A stretch of 64,000 nucleotides of DNA from Siderastrea siderea (taxonomy: Eukaryota > Cnidaria > Anthozoa > Scleractinia > Rhizangiidae), in contig OZ034970.1 of NCBI GenBank assembly GCA_964030785.1, positions 40,066,377 to 40,130,376 on the forward strand, in the 5' to 3' direction. The position numbers were made by a program, and so were the translations under genes. Below, one piece after another: positions 33,781 through 45,415 of this stretch. How positions within the stretch are numbered: the first letter of the stretch is position 1; the number at the start of each line of letters is the position of its first letter. The notes beneath the pieces were generated by a model. It had not been told where the DNA came from, did not search any database, and saw nothing but the letters and a program-made list of their open reading frames with translations.

Positions 33781-34974
33781 GCACCAACCGGTACATTTCA
33801 TTTCCGGGTTAAAAGCACGCCACAAGCGTGGGTTCTTGCTCTATGGTTTAACGTCCCTAGACCATGAAGACGCAATATAATGGCTTTATTTATAGCGCTC
33901 TTTTTGTTTGAGTTATATGTATCCAAAAGTACCTATTTGTGCAATTTTAGAAGATCACGCAAAATATATTGTTAGCCAAGTCTGCTTATTAATCATGCAG
34001 TAGGCCAAATCGACAGTTTCGAAAGCTCCGTCGATTCAACTCTAGGACTTTGTCATCGTCGTGTTTCCCTAAGGCTAAAGGCAAGAATCTTGGTTCAGCA
34101 TTCGCTCTCTCTACACTTGGGCTCATAAATGAGTGCCGGAGAACAGTCAGCGAATCTTAGCATAGTTCTAGGGATAACCTTAAGATGGACCAGCATACCA
34201 TTCAGGGTGAGTAGGTACAGTCCAATAACTCAGTTCATGCTTAAAAATGCGGAGTTAGCCTCTCGTCTTGCTTCCTATGCACCTGTGGTCATATACGCAG
34301 CGACTTGCAGCCAACGGATCCTTTCGTTGAAATAATGATCTGTTCGGAAGGCATAAACCGCCTAAGAAATTCGAAATTCACTGTACCAACTGTACCAATG
34401 TACCAACTGAAAATGTCATCGTAATTCTTTCTTAAGCGGTGGATAAACTACTTCTTCTTGTTTTCAGAGAAACAAATACCAAATACCCATTCATGGTGCG
34501 AAATAAGGTCGGTTAGCATTTCGACTCGTGTTAGCTTTCACAGTTATCCTTCGAAAAGCCCTAAACTGACAATCTCAGAACTCAAAAAGACTCCAAGACT
34601 CCAATAGCGCTCTAATTTAATAACGCTGTAAAAAGGTTTGAATTTTTAACTTATTGCACATTGACCTGTTAGTCAGAAAAGTTAGTCAGAGAAGTTAGTG
34701 AGTTAGCTATGGTTAGTTACAATGTAATTCGTTGGTTCAGCCCCTTTATTATTCTCACCAATTTTCGTGGGTAAGTTGCGCGAAATTGACAGTCCTGCAT
34801 AATGTTGACCTTTTCAGGAAAAGTAAGGCTCAAAGCCTTCAAAATCCTGCGAAAAAAACGCCTTTTTCTGCGACTTTTTAACATCGCGAAACTCTCCAAA
34901 ACAAGCGACAGTAAAGTGTCAGCTTTAGTTGTTCTAGCGGGAAATTTACCGTAAACCTTCTTGAATAAACTTTG
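33781..34974. other. Intergenic DNA between duplication blocks
   Basis: No gene or clear repeat recognised. Confidence 0.5.
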
Positions 34975-36050
34975 CCATCGACTTCACATGCTTTGGTGAT
35001 TCAGCAACGTGTCAGCCCTAATTTGCAGTTATAATGGGGTATCAACTTAACAGTATATACGTTATATTGTTAATGTTTCGAAAGGTCTCATTTGAGGTGA
35101 ATACGTCAAGAGATATTTGCATCAATGCAAGTCACTCAAGTTCACTAAACAGAACTGACCATCGAAAATTTTCAATGACGAGGTTTCAAAAGATCGCTAA
35201 ACATAATCAATCGCGTAGTTTTGTACTTAAGACACATCTGCAATGTCTGCGTCATTGTACCAGACACCGCCGAGTAAATAAATTTTTATCTGTATGATAT
35301 TTTAGTTTCAAGGATTACGAAATCTTGCCCCACTGCACTCTGGTGACCTGATGTTCATGTCTCTACCATTTTACATGCAACTAACTTACACCGCTACATT
35401 TCTGGTTGAGAAAAGCAGATACCTGCAGGGTACAAAATATAATCAGAACGGTGGTTTGATGCTTCTTTATGTATAAAAAGCACGAAAGTGGTTTTGTGTA
35501 GTGTGCAGCGAAGCGCAAGCGTCATACAGTTTCTTGTCGACATGTTTCGCGTGAGATAATTCATCAGTTTTGATTTTTCACTTTCTCTCAGCTACACACG
35601 CGTCACATACACGTCATCTTCCCAGTGTAAAAGCTGTTGCATGTTGATGATGCTGGAGTACGTGTAAACTGTCGGATAAAATTCTTTCGATTTTTAAGTT
35701 TTCAGCATTCGTTGCCCACATACACTTTCTTTCGTCTGACGTCATCACAGCACAGGTCGTTAGTTCACTAACAACCGTGCTTGAAATCACGCGACAAGCT
35801 TACAAATTTTGTTTGAGAAGAAAATAATCATTGCACCGTCATGCCAATAGCGCGAATTTTAACTTCCCGTAAAATGATTACATGACGCCGCTTATACCAA
35901 TTTGAAAATGAATGCACACAGCGATTACACACAAACAGGCCTTCGCCTGGTCTTGTAAGTTGATTAACCACTCTAGGCTGCATCATTTAAGCAATCACGA
36001 GGACTTTAGTATAACAGACCCCAAGGATTGATCGTAGATCAAGGGATAAA
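34975..36050. repeat. Diverged third copy of the ~3-kb upstream module
   Basis: Shares with 36521 onward GAATAAACTT..., GATTCAGC.ACG.GTCAGC, CTAATTTGCAG, AAGGATTACGAAATCTTG and, later, a CGATTT..GAG/AAGTTTT stretch and TGACGTCATC. More diverged than the pair at 36060 and 39220. Confidence 0.65.
35737..35744. promoter_or_regulatory. CRE palindrome TGACGTCA (diverged module)
   Basis: Counterpart of the 37050 site: both are followed by TC.CAG and sit after a TTTTGT/TTCGT stretch. Confidence 0.55.
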
Positions 36051-36899
36051 AATGCTGAATTGTTTCACGAAAATAAAGTATACTGTAAACCGTAATTTAA
36101 CAGTCCTGGAGAGAAAGTTTCGTGAAAAGTGGAAATACAGAGTTAGATTACATCAATTTTTCCGTCCCGGTTCCCGGAAAAATACACGTTCTGGTTATTT
36201 ATAAGTAACGCGATATCGCGATCGGCTATATCTATATTGGCCGGGGACTCTTCCAACATCTTCATATAGCTTGGCTTTTGACCCTCGTCTACGTCTGTGG
36301 CAGGACGGACAACATAAGCAACATTAGAGTTCTATTAATAAATTTAACGTGACTAGGTATACTTTGTAGCTTAAATTGCCATTTCTGCGATTTTGCATTG
36401 ATCAATTCACGGCTTGCGCAAAATGACATCAGATTGCTGACTGGAGAAAAATTATCTTATTTACTACTGAACGAGGTTGGAAATAACCGTGATCAGGCGG
36501 CGCGCGTGGGTTCTTCCCCTTGAATAAACTTCGGTACACTCCAGTGATTCAGCGACGAGTCAGCTCTAATTTGCAGCTGCTAATTTGTAAATGGAGTATT
36601 AATAAAAGAATTGACGTTATTCTTTATGCCTTTAAAGTTTTTATTAAGGCAACTGTGTCAAGTGAATGTTCATTTGCAGTTATGTGCCACACCAGGTCAT
36701 TATCTGCGGTATAACATCGACTGCAAGCTTTCAAGGATGGATATTTGGAATGATTCATACAACTGAACGTAATTGGGAAGTTTTCTCTTTACTGAAAGCC
36801 GTACCTGCATTTGCTTGCGTCACTGTACCAGATACCGATTTAGCATTCGTAATATTTTAGCGCCAAGGATTACGAAATCTTGTGTAGACTGTACTCTTG

Positions 36900-36907
36900 T
36901 GACGTCA
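36900..36907. promoter_or_regulatory. CRE palindrome TGACGTCA (C1)
   Basis: Context ACTCTTGTGACGTCACTTC, the same core as the A/B sites. Confidence 0.6.
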
Positions 36908-37049
36908 CTTCGTGTCTGTCTGAGCTATGTAAAGGCTGTTGAACCTTGATAATGAGGCATAATAAATTCCCAGACCTGAGAATGCTTTCGATTTCTGAGA
37001 TTTTGTTACAACCCATGTTGTGAGGAAACACACAACTCTTTCACATTTG

Positions 37050-37057
37050 TGACGTCA
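37050..37057. promoter_or_regulatory. CRE palindrome TGACGTCA (C1)
   Basis: Context ATTTGTGACGTCATCGCAG. The equivalent place in C2 has lost the site. Confidence 0.6.
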
Positions 37058-38976
37058 TCGCAGTTGGTAATCACCCGACCAGCGTACGGGGGGAATTAAT
37101 TAAGACCACTTATTAGCGGTTTTCTATTAATAGGTATGTCAGCAATTTTGTTAAGTTTTTGTTTGAGAAGAAATCTTTGCACTGTCATGCCCCTATTGCA
37201 CTTTTCAGCCTGACCAGTACAGTTTTTTCACGTCTGTTTTTTTAATCCTTGGGACAATTTAAGCGTCTTTGAGCTTGTTGCAGTTTAGTTTTTTTTTTCG
37301 TTAGATGCATTAAGTTATTGCCGACTGCGACAAGGTTTCAGACAATATGACCGTAATTGAAGTAAGATAGACAGACCTAAACACAGACCTAACAAAGTCT
37401 AAAACAACTAAAAATCTACACAGAGTGAACTGTAAAACCTAACCTCACAGAAAACAGGTTTTGCAGAGGTGCCAAAACGGGGTAATAAAGAAATTAAGGT
37501 TTTATCAGTATTTCCGGTTTACAGAGATGCGGGTTATTAAGTCACGCTATCGGCCGGGATTTTGCTGGCGAGGCAAATATGATAAATTAAAATTGGTACT
37601 TGACGCTTCAGTCTACGGCGGCTGGGCATATTGTATTTTAAAAGTAAATTTTTATTCTAATAATAGAACAGTCGCGTGATGCGGTATAAGTAGTTTAATT
37701 GTCTCTTCTGTAAGTTGTTCAGTCCTATAGCTGTTGGGAACAAATCACAAATATTTCATGGAATTGAGAAAAATCATCTTATTCACTACCGACATGAAAG
37801 GAATAGAATGTTTTCGCTCTGTAGGTTTCGAAAGGGACAAAACCTGAGAAGGACAGATCGGTGACATGTCTGACATTAGCTAAGGGGACTCGAACATTCG
37901 AAAATCTACCGTAGTTTTTTCCCCTCCAATAAATTTGCAATTGCAAATGATTCCTTTGCAACGTATGTTGGATTTTGTAGCATTTTCTAGTTCCTAATAC
38001 TATCCTGTACCTGCATGCAGAACGTTAATTTACCCGGTTCCCGGCATCACCGTTATTGTTCGACTCAATCACCTTGTGGTAACTTCAGGTGACTTACTGT
38101 TGAGCCTAGCCAACTATGAGCATCTTCACATTTCTTCCTTCTCGTCCTTTCTGTATCGCAAAGTTGTAAAATGGTTGCCAGCGCTCAAAGAATGTTATTT
38201 TCAAAAGCAGCTTCCATTGTTCAGGCTTTATATGAAGGTGTATCACGATATCAGTCGATAGATAACAAGAGCGAGAGAGATAAAAGACTTAAGCTAAGTT
38301 TTAAACTTTCTATCTGCTCACTAATTTTGAAAATAGTCACCACAATCCCGTGTTATTGTCGCTTTGTCAATGGCGGTCATCGCGACTTTGTTTTCGTCAC
38401 AATGGTCTCGATGTTTACTCCGTTGTAAAAAGGAATTAATCCCCAGATTCTGGCCCCTAGAATGGGAGTTAACTTGATTATCGAGGCTCGTGCTCATGGA
38501 CTACTGGGAGGTTTCCTTTTTAGGTCATTTGTCTGGCTTTTTTAAGAGTCAGCGAGGTCAGCCTGATCCAGTTTCAATCCAAGTTCGGCTAATTTCCCGC
38601 CGGGAAGAATGAATCAAATAAGAATCAACCTTATTTGGCATGTTTTTCTATGTTTTTCAACAGAAATAATTTCTGTTCGTCTATACTGTGATTTCTTCCG
38701 TAAAGGATTTTATTAATTAACTAAAAAAGATCGAAATCGCCAAGCAATAGCGTGACCCAATATCCCAAAGGGTCTTGAACAGCCTGCCGAAAGTATAAAA
38801 CAATATGTGGGGATTATTGCGAGTGGTGCAGACTTGACTTTTTAAATGTCGCCATGACTCTGCCGATGTGCCGTTTTCTTAAGCATATGTGTACTCTTTT
38901 CCCTCACTATTGGAGTTCTACAAATCCTTTCACGCGCAGACCGTACCAAGGTAGGAAACCTCATGCGAGAGATTTG

Positions 38977-38984
38977 TGACGTCA
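38977..38984. promoter_or_regulatory. CRE palindrome TGACGTCA (C1, inverted arm)
   Basis: Minus-strand context GCACTCATGTGACGTCAC, the same core in inverted orientation. Confidence 0.6.
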
Positions 38985-39904
38985 CATGAGTGCAGTGTTA
39001 CAAGATTTCGAAATCCTTGCTGTGCGAAAACATCACGCAGATAAATTTCGGTACCTGACGTGGTGACGCATCCAATTGCAAATACAGCTTTCAGTAAACA
39101 CAAATCTGCGCAATCATGTTCAGCCATCATCTGAAAACTCGTGTTATCTGCACGAATGGATATATTTCTTGACGTATTTAGCCGTAAATCACAGTGCCAA
39201 AAAAAAAAAAACTGAGTTGTTTCATGAAAGTAAAATATTCTGCAAACCGTCATTTTATAGACCTGGAGAGACAGTTTAGTGAAAAGTGCAAATACGGAGT
39301 AAGATTACATCAATTTTTCCGTCCCGGGTCCCGGAAAAGTAGACATTCTGGTTAATTTAGAAGTCACGCGATATCGCGATCGGCCATAACGGCCCGGGAT
39401 TTTTCGGGCATCTTCATATAACTTGGCTCTTGACCCTCGTCTATGGTAGGACGGACAACATAAGCAAGTTCTCTTAATAAATTTGGCATGATCAGGCACT
39501 TGGTAGCTAAAATTACCATTTCTGTGATTTTGCATTGATCAATTCACGGCTTGCTCAAAATGGCATCAGATTGCTGACTGGAGAAAAATTATCTTGTTTA
39601 CTACTCAACGAGATGGGAAATAACCGTGATCAGGCGGCACGCACGCGTGGGCTCTTCCCCTTGAATAAACTTCGGTACACTCCAGTGATTCAGCGACGAG
39701 TCAGCTCTAATTTGCAGCTGCTAATTTGTAAATGGAGTATTAATAAAAAATTGACGTAATTCTTAATGCTTTCAAAGTTTTTATTGAAGGCAATTACGTC
39801 AAGTGAATGTTCATTTGTAGTTATACCACCAGATACCGATTTAATTAGCATTCATAATATTTGAGCTCCAAGGATTACGAAATCTTGTGTAAACTGCACT
39901 CTTT

Positions 39905-39912
39905 TGACGTCA
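39905..39912. promoter_or_regulatory. CRE palindrome TGACGTCA (C2)
   Basis: Counterpart of the 36900 site; context GCACTCTTTTGACGTCATG. Confidence 0.6.
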
Positions 39913-41743
39913 TGTCGTGTCTGTCTGAGCTATGCGTGCAACTGATTTACAAAACTACAGGTCTAGATCTGCTTGAGACCAATACAAACCTAGCTGAGGA
40001 GCTCAACATGTAAATCAAAATGGTGGTTCAATACTTGAAACATAAAGTATAAAAGTGAGTTTGTATGGTGTGTGGGCATGCATGAATAAAGGGCAGTATT
40101 TTCCAGTTGAGTGACGTTAGTTGTTATGTTCGCGTGTGGCTAAAGAAATGTCTTGATTTTTCGCTTTTACTCTGTCATATACACTTCATGTCTACGCAAC
40201 CTTCCACGTGTAAAGGCTGTTAAACGTTGATAATGAGGGACAATAGATTCCCAGATAGAATGCGTTCGATTTCTGAGATTTTATTACAACCCACGTTGCG
40301 AGTAAACACACAACTCAGCTGGTAATCAGCTGGTAATCACATGACCCGCGTACGGGGGAATTAATTGAGACCACTTATTAGCGGTTTTCTATTAATAGGT
40401 ATGTCAGCAATTTTGTAATGTTTTAGTTTGAGAAGAAAATCTTTGCACTGTCATGCCCCCATTGCACTTTTCAACCTGACCAGTAAATTTTTTAATGGTT
40501 TTTTCTTCATCCTTGGAGTGCTGCAATTCTGTTTAATATTTTCATTACATGCACCGAGTTATTGCCGACTGCGACAGGTTTTCAGACGATATGACCGGAA
40601 CTGAAGTAAGACAGACAACCTAAAGAGCTCATTTCCCCTAACAAAGTCTAAAATACCTAAACTCTACAGAGAATGGACTGTAGAACTTAAACTTACAGAC
40701 GACAGGTTTTGCAGCAATGCAAAAACGGGGTAAGGTTACATCAGAAATTCCGGTTTACAGAAATTGCGGGTTTAATATTTAGTCACGCTATCGGCCCGGG
40801 ATTTTGGCGGCGCATAATTGGTACTTGACACTTGTTTATGGCGGCAGGACATATTAGGTGACTCACTATCGAGCCTAACGATGGGTACCGTCACATTTCT
40901 TCTTTCCCGCCTTTTCTATATTGAAAAGTTGTTCAATGGTTGCCAGTGCTAAAAGAATACTATTTTCAAAAGCAACACGCATTCTTGACAATTCGAGCTT
41001 TATTTGGAGGTGATCACAATACCAGTCGATGGATAACAAGAGCGAGAGAGATAAAGGACTTAGAATCAAGTTTTAAACTTTCTATCTGCTCACAAACTTT
41101 TGAATATAGTCATAACAATCCCACTTTATTGTCGCTTTGTCAATGGCGGTCATCGCGACTTTGTTTCGTCGCAATGGTCTCGAATGGTAAAGAAAAGGAA
41201 TTTATCTCCGGACTCTGTCCCCTAGAATAGGAGTTAACTTGATTATCGAGACTTGTGCTCAAGGACTACTGGGTGTTTCCCTTTTTAGGTCATTTGTCTG
41301 GCTATTTTAAGAGCAAGACAAATTAAGTTAGGTCAGCCTGATCCAGTTTCAATCCAAGTTCGGCTAATTCCCGCGGGTAGTAGAATGAATCAATTAAGAA
41401 TCAACATTATTTGGCATGTTTCTCTATTATTTTCAAAGAATGAATTCTTTATTCGTAGACACTGTGATTTCTTCCGTAAAGGATTTTATTAATATCGAAA
41501 TCGCCAAACACTAGCGTGACCTTATAAACACGAAGGGTCTTCAACAGCCGGCCACGAGTACAAACCAATTACATCTGGGTGGATTATTGTGAGTGGTGCG
41601 AACTTGAGTTTTGAAATGTCGGCATGACTCTGCAGATATACCGTTTTCGTAAGCATATGCGTACTTTCCTTTCGCTGCTTTTGCAGTTTTGCAAACGCGT
41701 TCACGCATGCAGAATCGGTCGAAAACCTCACGCGAGCGATCTG

Positions 41744-41751
41744 TGACGTCA
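41744..41751. promoter_or_regulatory. CRE palindrome TGACGTCA (C2, inverted arm)
   Basis: Counterpart of the 38977 site; minus-strand context GCACTCAAGTGACGTCAC. Confidence 0.6.
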
Positions 41752-42000
41752 CTTGAGTGCACGGTTTCAAGATTTCGACATCCTTGCTGAGCTCGAAAAC
41801 CTCGCGGACAAATTTCGGTATCTGTAACGGTGACGCATGCAAATGCAAATATGGCTTTCGGTAAACACAAATTTGCGCAATCATCTTCAGCTATCGTCTG
41901 ACAAACTGCAGTTATCATCTTTATTCATGATCACTGACCTATCATGCAGAAATGGAAAGGTTTCTTGACGTATTTAGCTGAAATGGGACCTTGCAAAACA

Positions 42001-43172
42001 TTTAGAGGAACGTAATATTTTATTTTGCTCAATCCGAAGTTGCAAAACATAGCTGACACGGCGCTGAATCGTTGACTTGAGGAAAGCCGATATGCGAAAT
42101 GGATTTATGGCGCACGTGAGAGCCCCACGCTATTGTAGCTTGTTGCGGTTTCATATGGAATTTTTAGTTCCGGACTGGGTTCCGGGGTTCGCCCCTAAAC
42201 TCGTTTATTATTTTTCGCGTTGTTTCACAAGGAATCCCCTTAAGGTTAAAAGCTGTGCTATTTTGTTTTTTCTAAACCTGATAACGAAAACAATCGACGC
42301 GAAATAGATGACAACTCTGTGCGAGTCTTGCATATAATTTTGCTTATCTTTGTTCAGTTGTCTTCCCGTATTTTGAATCTCTTGATGGATTTCGTGATTC
42401 TTTTTTGTGTGTGTAAAAGCTAACTTATTCCGTATTTTCTCTACAAAAAACACTCAGTTTTAGAAAATCTGCCTCAATCGTTTATTTGAAAATGCTGACT
42501 CTTTGTTCCTACCTCATTTTCGTATTCTTGTATTGAATTGCCTCCCGCTCAACAGACCGCTATTGTTTACGTTTTTCTCGGTTACAACTGAGTCTGCCTT
42601 TCCGCAATCGACTGAATATTCTAATGTTGGCAAATTTGGCTTGAATTGTACAACACGGCGCTGTAGCACGAAGCAATTGCAAGCTGAAATCGGGCGTGCC
42701 GAGAATTTTAATACAAAATATAATGAAGTGAAAATTTCACAATCTGGCCGCGACTACGACACGCTTATGCATAATTTACATGAATTTTATTCAGTGCGTC
42801 ACGCACGAATGACATCTAGAATGTTCAAGGCATTTCAAACGCGAAGGTTGAAACCGAAAGAAATCTTTACAAACGTTATATATTATGCTTTCTTTAGCTC
42901 AGAAAGAATTCACCAGATGTGGACAGGATCAAATCGAGCAATAAATGGTTATAATCAGACGTCGATTTGTACACAGATACAAACAAGCATGTTTTTTCTA
43001 AAACCTCGGCTCTTCTAGGCTATTGTTCGCATCTCTTTATTTGGTGTTGTCCTAGCAACCTAGCTGTAAACTCTTCTTGTGATTGGTCAGGATTAATCCA
43101 AATGACGTTTACGTGTTGGCTAATTTGGGAAATAACGTAATGTTGCACATAATTACCGGAGCCATCGAATAA
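42001..43172. other. Region just upstream of the bZIP gene
   Basis: Holds a 171-codon open stretch (42503-43018, plus) that begins at a TTG codon and matches nothing I know. No splice or promoter support was seen, so it is not called as a gene. Otherwise presumed promoter-proximal DNA, with CRE-like half sites such as ATGACGTTTACGTG near 43102. Confidence 0.5.
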
Positions 43173-43179
43173 TATATAA
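43173..43179 (+). promoter_or_regulatory. TATA box of the bZIP gene
   Basis: TATATAA about 157 bp before the ATG at 43336, a fitting distance for a short 5'UTR. An E-box CACGTG lies downstream near 43299. A TATA-type promoter is usual for inducible early-response genes. Confidence 0.55.
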
Positions 43180-43335
43180 CTGAGCTGGTTGGGGCTTTCC
43201 CAGAAATAGAGGTGACTCAGATCAACCAAGCCAAACACGGGAAAGACCGCCTGACTTCAAACAAAGGATTATTTTCGCGCGCGTGCTCAAATTCACCCAC
43301 GTGAACTGGAGTTCAATAAAATTGCAGCGTCGAAC

Positions 43336-43464
43336 ATGTTGATGCGACATTTGACTTTGCCCCTGCCTATGGACACAAACTCGAACGACGAGAGAAATTT
43401 GTTAAGCGGAGGAGCTACCATGCCAGTTCCTTACCATTTGGACGAATCTGACAGCGACTCGATC
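43336..43464 (+). CDS. bZIP gene exon 1 (residues 1-43)
   Basis: Start ATG with a nearby second ATG (codon 3). Encodes a short N-terminus ending in an acidic Ser/Asp run (DESDSDSI). Donor GTAAGC. Confidence 0.82.
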
Positions 43465-45415
43465 GTAAGCTTAAAACTTTGCCCTCATTTTATTTTTCTT
43501 CTTTTGTTTATAGCGCCAAGATCGACTCCATCAGTATATTGCGGCTGCAAGATTTTAATTTATCATGCTCTATAACGCTTGATATCTCTGGTTTACTTGA
43601 AATCTCTCTAACCTTTATTTAGTTTTCTGCTACCGGTTTTAGGCAGAAAAACTGATAAATTCCCGTAATTTTACTTGAGATTAGAGAAACATGACTTTCC
43701 TTTAGAGGAGAAAGCTGAATCGATTGATTATAGCCTTGTATTGTTGGTGATGCAACGTGTGTTACGAAAGATTCTATAAATTTTGACTTGGCAATATCCA
43801 TTTATGCCCATATCTGACTGTATAAATAAACACTTGAAATCATTTTATGCTTTTCACAATTGCCTTAAAAAGTAAAGTTACTGACCGAAAACAGATCGGT
43901 CTGCAAAATGTCGTAGTTTATAAATGATTTCGTAATTTTCACATCCCGCACGTAGTTCGTAAAAGACAACTATTTATGAATTCTCACTCGCTTAAAAACA
44001 CATCAATCTCAAGTTAACATTAAAAATATTCAGCGAATGTTTTATTATTTTATTAAAACCAGGTTTCAAGTGAAGACGCGGCGAGTTATACGGAGCTTAT
44101 AAGTTCAGTGCCCATGACAAACAGCGGCCCAAAGGAAGAAGTCAAATTGGGACTTCGAAACGCAATAAGAACACGAAGAGAGGCCCAAGGCCTTGAAGGG
44201 ATGCCTGCGTTCGAACCGAAAAGGCCAAAAGTTGAATCGGTAAGCGAGCAATAGTCATAACAAGTGAAGTGTTTTTCATTGAAATCATGTCAGCGTTTCG
44301 AATTTTTCAAACGTTGTTTTGCGGTTTGTCAAAACGATTGATATGCAAATTGTGGTTTTCCGGCTTATGTCGTTCAAGGTCAGTCACGTACTAACGATTG
44401 TAACAATTTGTGTGTGTTTCTTAGCTTTCCTTCGAAGAAGAAGAGAAGAGACGGATCAGAAGAGAACGGAACAAAATAGCAGCTTTTAAATGCAGACAGC
44501 GAAGAAAAGAACACATGCAGAAACTACAAGAGGTACGTGTTTAAATTGTTATTTAAATAACAAGATTGAACTCAACTTTCGTTGTGTATAGGTCACGCTT
44601 AAACCGGAAATGAACAAAAAGTTAAACGTCACGCACATCAATATGGTGTTCGAATTGCAGGCCATATCCTTTGATCCTTACGTCACTTCTGGTTTTCTAG
44701 TTTCTGCCTGGAAGCCAAATTTGGTCAGAACTTTGGTCCTTCGTGTAGCATGGGCGTTTCGTCTCCTTTATGCTACCTGTAAACATGCGGATGGGCACGG
44801 TTAAGGTAGTGCTATCTGGAAAGGAAATTAATCCATTCAGTGAGATTAGAGATAATTAGCCGACAATTAGATTTCGTAATCAATGCCGAGACAATTTAAA
44901 CAAGTGGGCGCGCGGTAACAGTCCTCGAGAATTTTCGAATTAGAGTATTTTTAGAAGAGTATTTTTTGGAGTATTTTTGGGGATAAAGGTTGTGCTTTTC
45001 ATAGAAACCCCTAACATTAAATTTCTAGAACATTAATGGGTGGAAACTGAGAAAAACATAATTTACTCTTTGCCTGTTGAATAAGATATAAGCCACTGGT
45101 CAGATTTCAGTTTATTTTGACCTTGTATACACTTAAAAGATTTTAGTTCATCTGGTTTATTGAATCACACTTATCAATTTATCGCTGTCTTTTCAGGAAA
45201 GTGACGAGTTAAACAATGAGAACAGTGCACTGGAGAGAGAGTTAGCAGCTCTCAAAGCACAGAAAGAACAGTTGGAAACTATGTTCCAAAGACATAAATG
45301 CATTGTCAAAGACGTGAAGTCAAAGGAAACCAAGCCCACAGAACCTCAGGCATGCTCAGCGGAAGTGAAACCCACGACTCCGACAGGTTCCTCTGCAGAT
45401 TCTGTAAAAGCTTGA
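43336..45415 (+). CDS. ATF3/JDP2-like bZIP transcription factor (4 exons)
   Basis: Exons 43336-43464, 44063-44239, 44425-44532 and 45197-45415 are all in phase 0, with GT/AG edges, and give 210 residues. ATF3 (181) and JDP2 (163) are stress-induced nuclear factors that bind TGACGTCA as homo- or heterodimers. The basic region is [20 protein letters not shown] at residues 111-130. A perfect zipper has Leu at 136, 143, 150, 157 and 164, with His at 171 in the next heptad, followed by KCIVK, like the LHRPTCIV end of ATF3. Before the basic region, [16 protein letters not shown] (exon 2) resembles the VKEELRFAIQ motif of ATF3. The C-terminal 34 residues are Pro/Ser/Thr-rich. Odd: Phe123, where relatives have a small residue. 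It could be called FOS/ATF3 superfamily more cautiously. Confidence 0.9.
44063..44239 (+). CDS. bZIP gene exon 2 (residues 44-102)
   Basis: Acceptor ACCAG, donor GTAAGC. Carries the ATF3-like [12 protein letters not shown] motif and a basic KRPKVES end that may be part of a nuclear signal. Confidence 0.85.
44425..44532 (+). CDS. bZIP gene exon 3 (basic region)
   Basis: 36 codons with acceptor TTAG and donor GTACGTG. Contains the whole DNA-contact helix, including Asn118, Ala121, Ala122, Cys125 and Arg126 (the N-x2-A-A-x2-C-R signature). The exon break at KLQE before the zipper matches the intron position I expect in the FOS/ATF3 group. Confidence 0.92.
44678..44685. promoter_or_regulatory. 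CRE-like site TTACGTCA in bZIP intron 3
   Basis: One base away from the full CRE. Also the type of site repeated downstream at 48141, 49004 and 52367. Confidence 0.35.
45197..45415 (+). CDS. bZIP gene exon 4 (leucine zipper, stop)
   Basis: Acceptor TTTCAG. Encodes four of the five heptad leucines, the HKCIVK end, and a Pro/Thr/Ser tail; TGA at 45413-45415. Confidence 0.92.
   Translation, partial: ESDELNNENSALERELAALKAQKEQLETMFQRHKCIVKDVKSKETKPTEPQACSAEVKPTTPTGSSADSVKA

Larger units (their letters stand above)
36060..39219. repeat. ~3-kb local duplication, copy C1
   Basis: Collinear with 39220-42000 through many anchors: CATCAATTTTTCCGTCCCGG (36151 and 39308), an almost identical ~85-bp block at 36521 and 39662, TTTGCACTGTCATGCCCC, AAATGGTTGCCAGCGCT, and CAAGTTCGGCTAATT. 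Includes three CRE palindromes. The far end also contains an inverted copy of part of its own beginning. Confidence 0.85.
39220..42000. repeat. ~3-kb local duplication, copy C2
   Basis: Second copy of the unit, a few hundred bases shorter through a deletion between the matching anchors at 37,700-38,150. The ~85-bp block at 39662 is nearly identical to that in C1, suggesting recent duplication or gene conversion. Confidence 0.85.
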
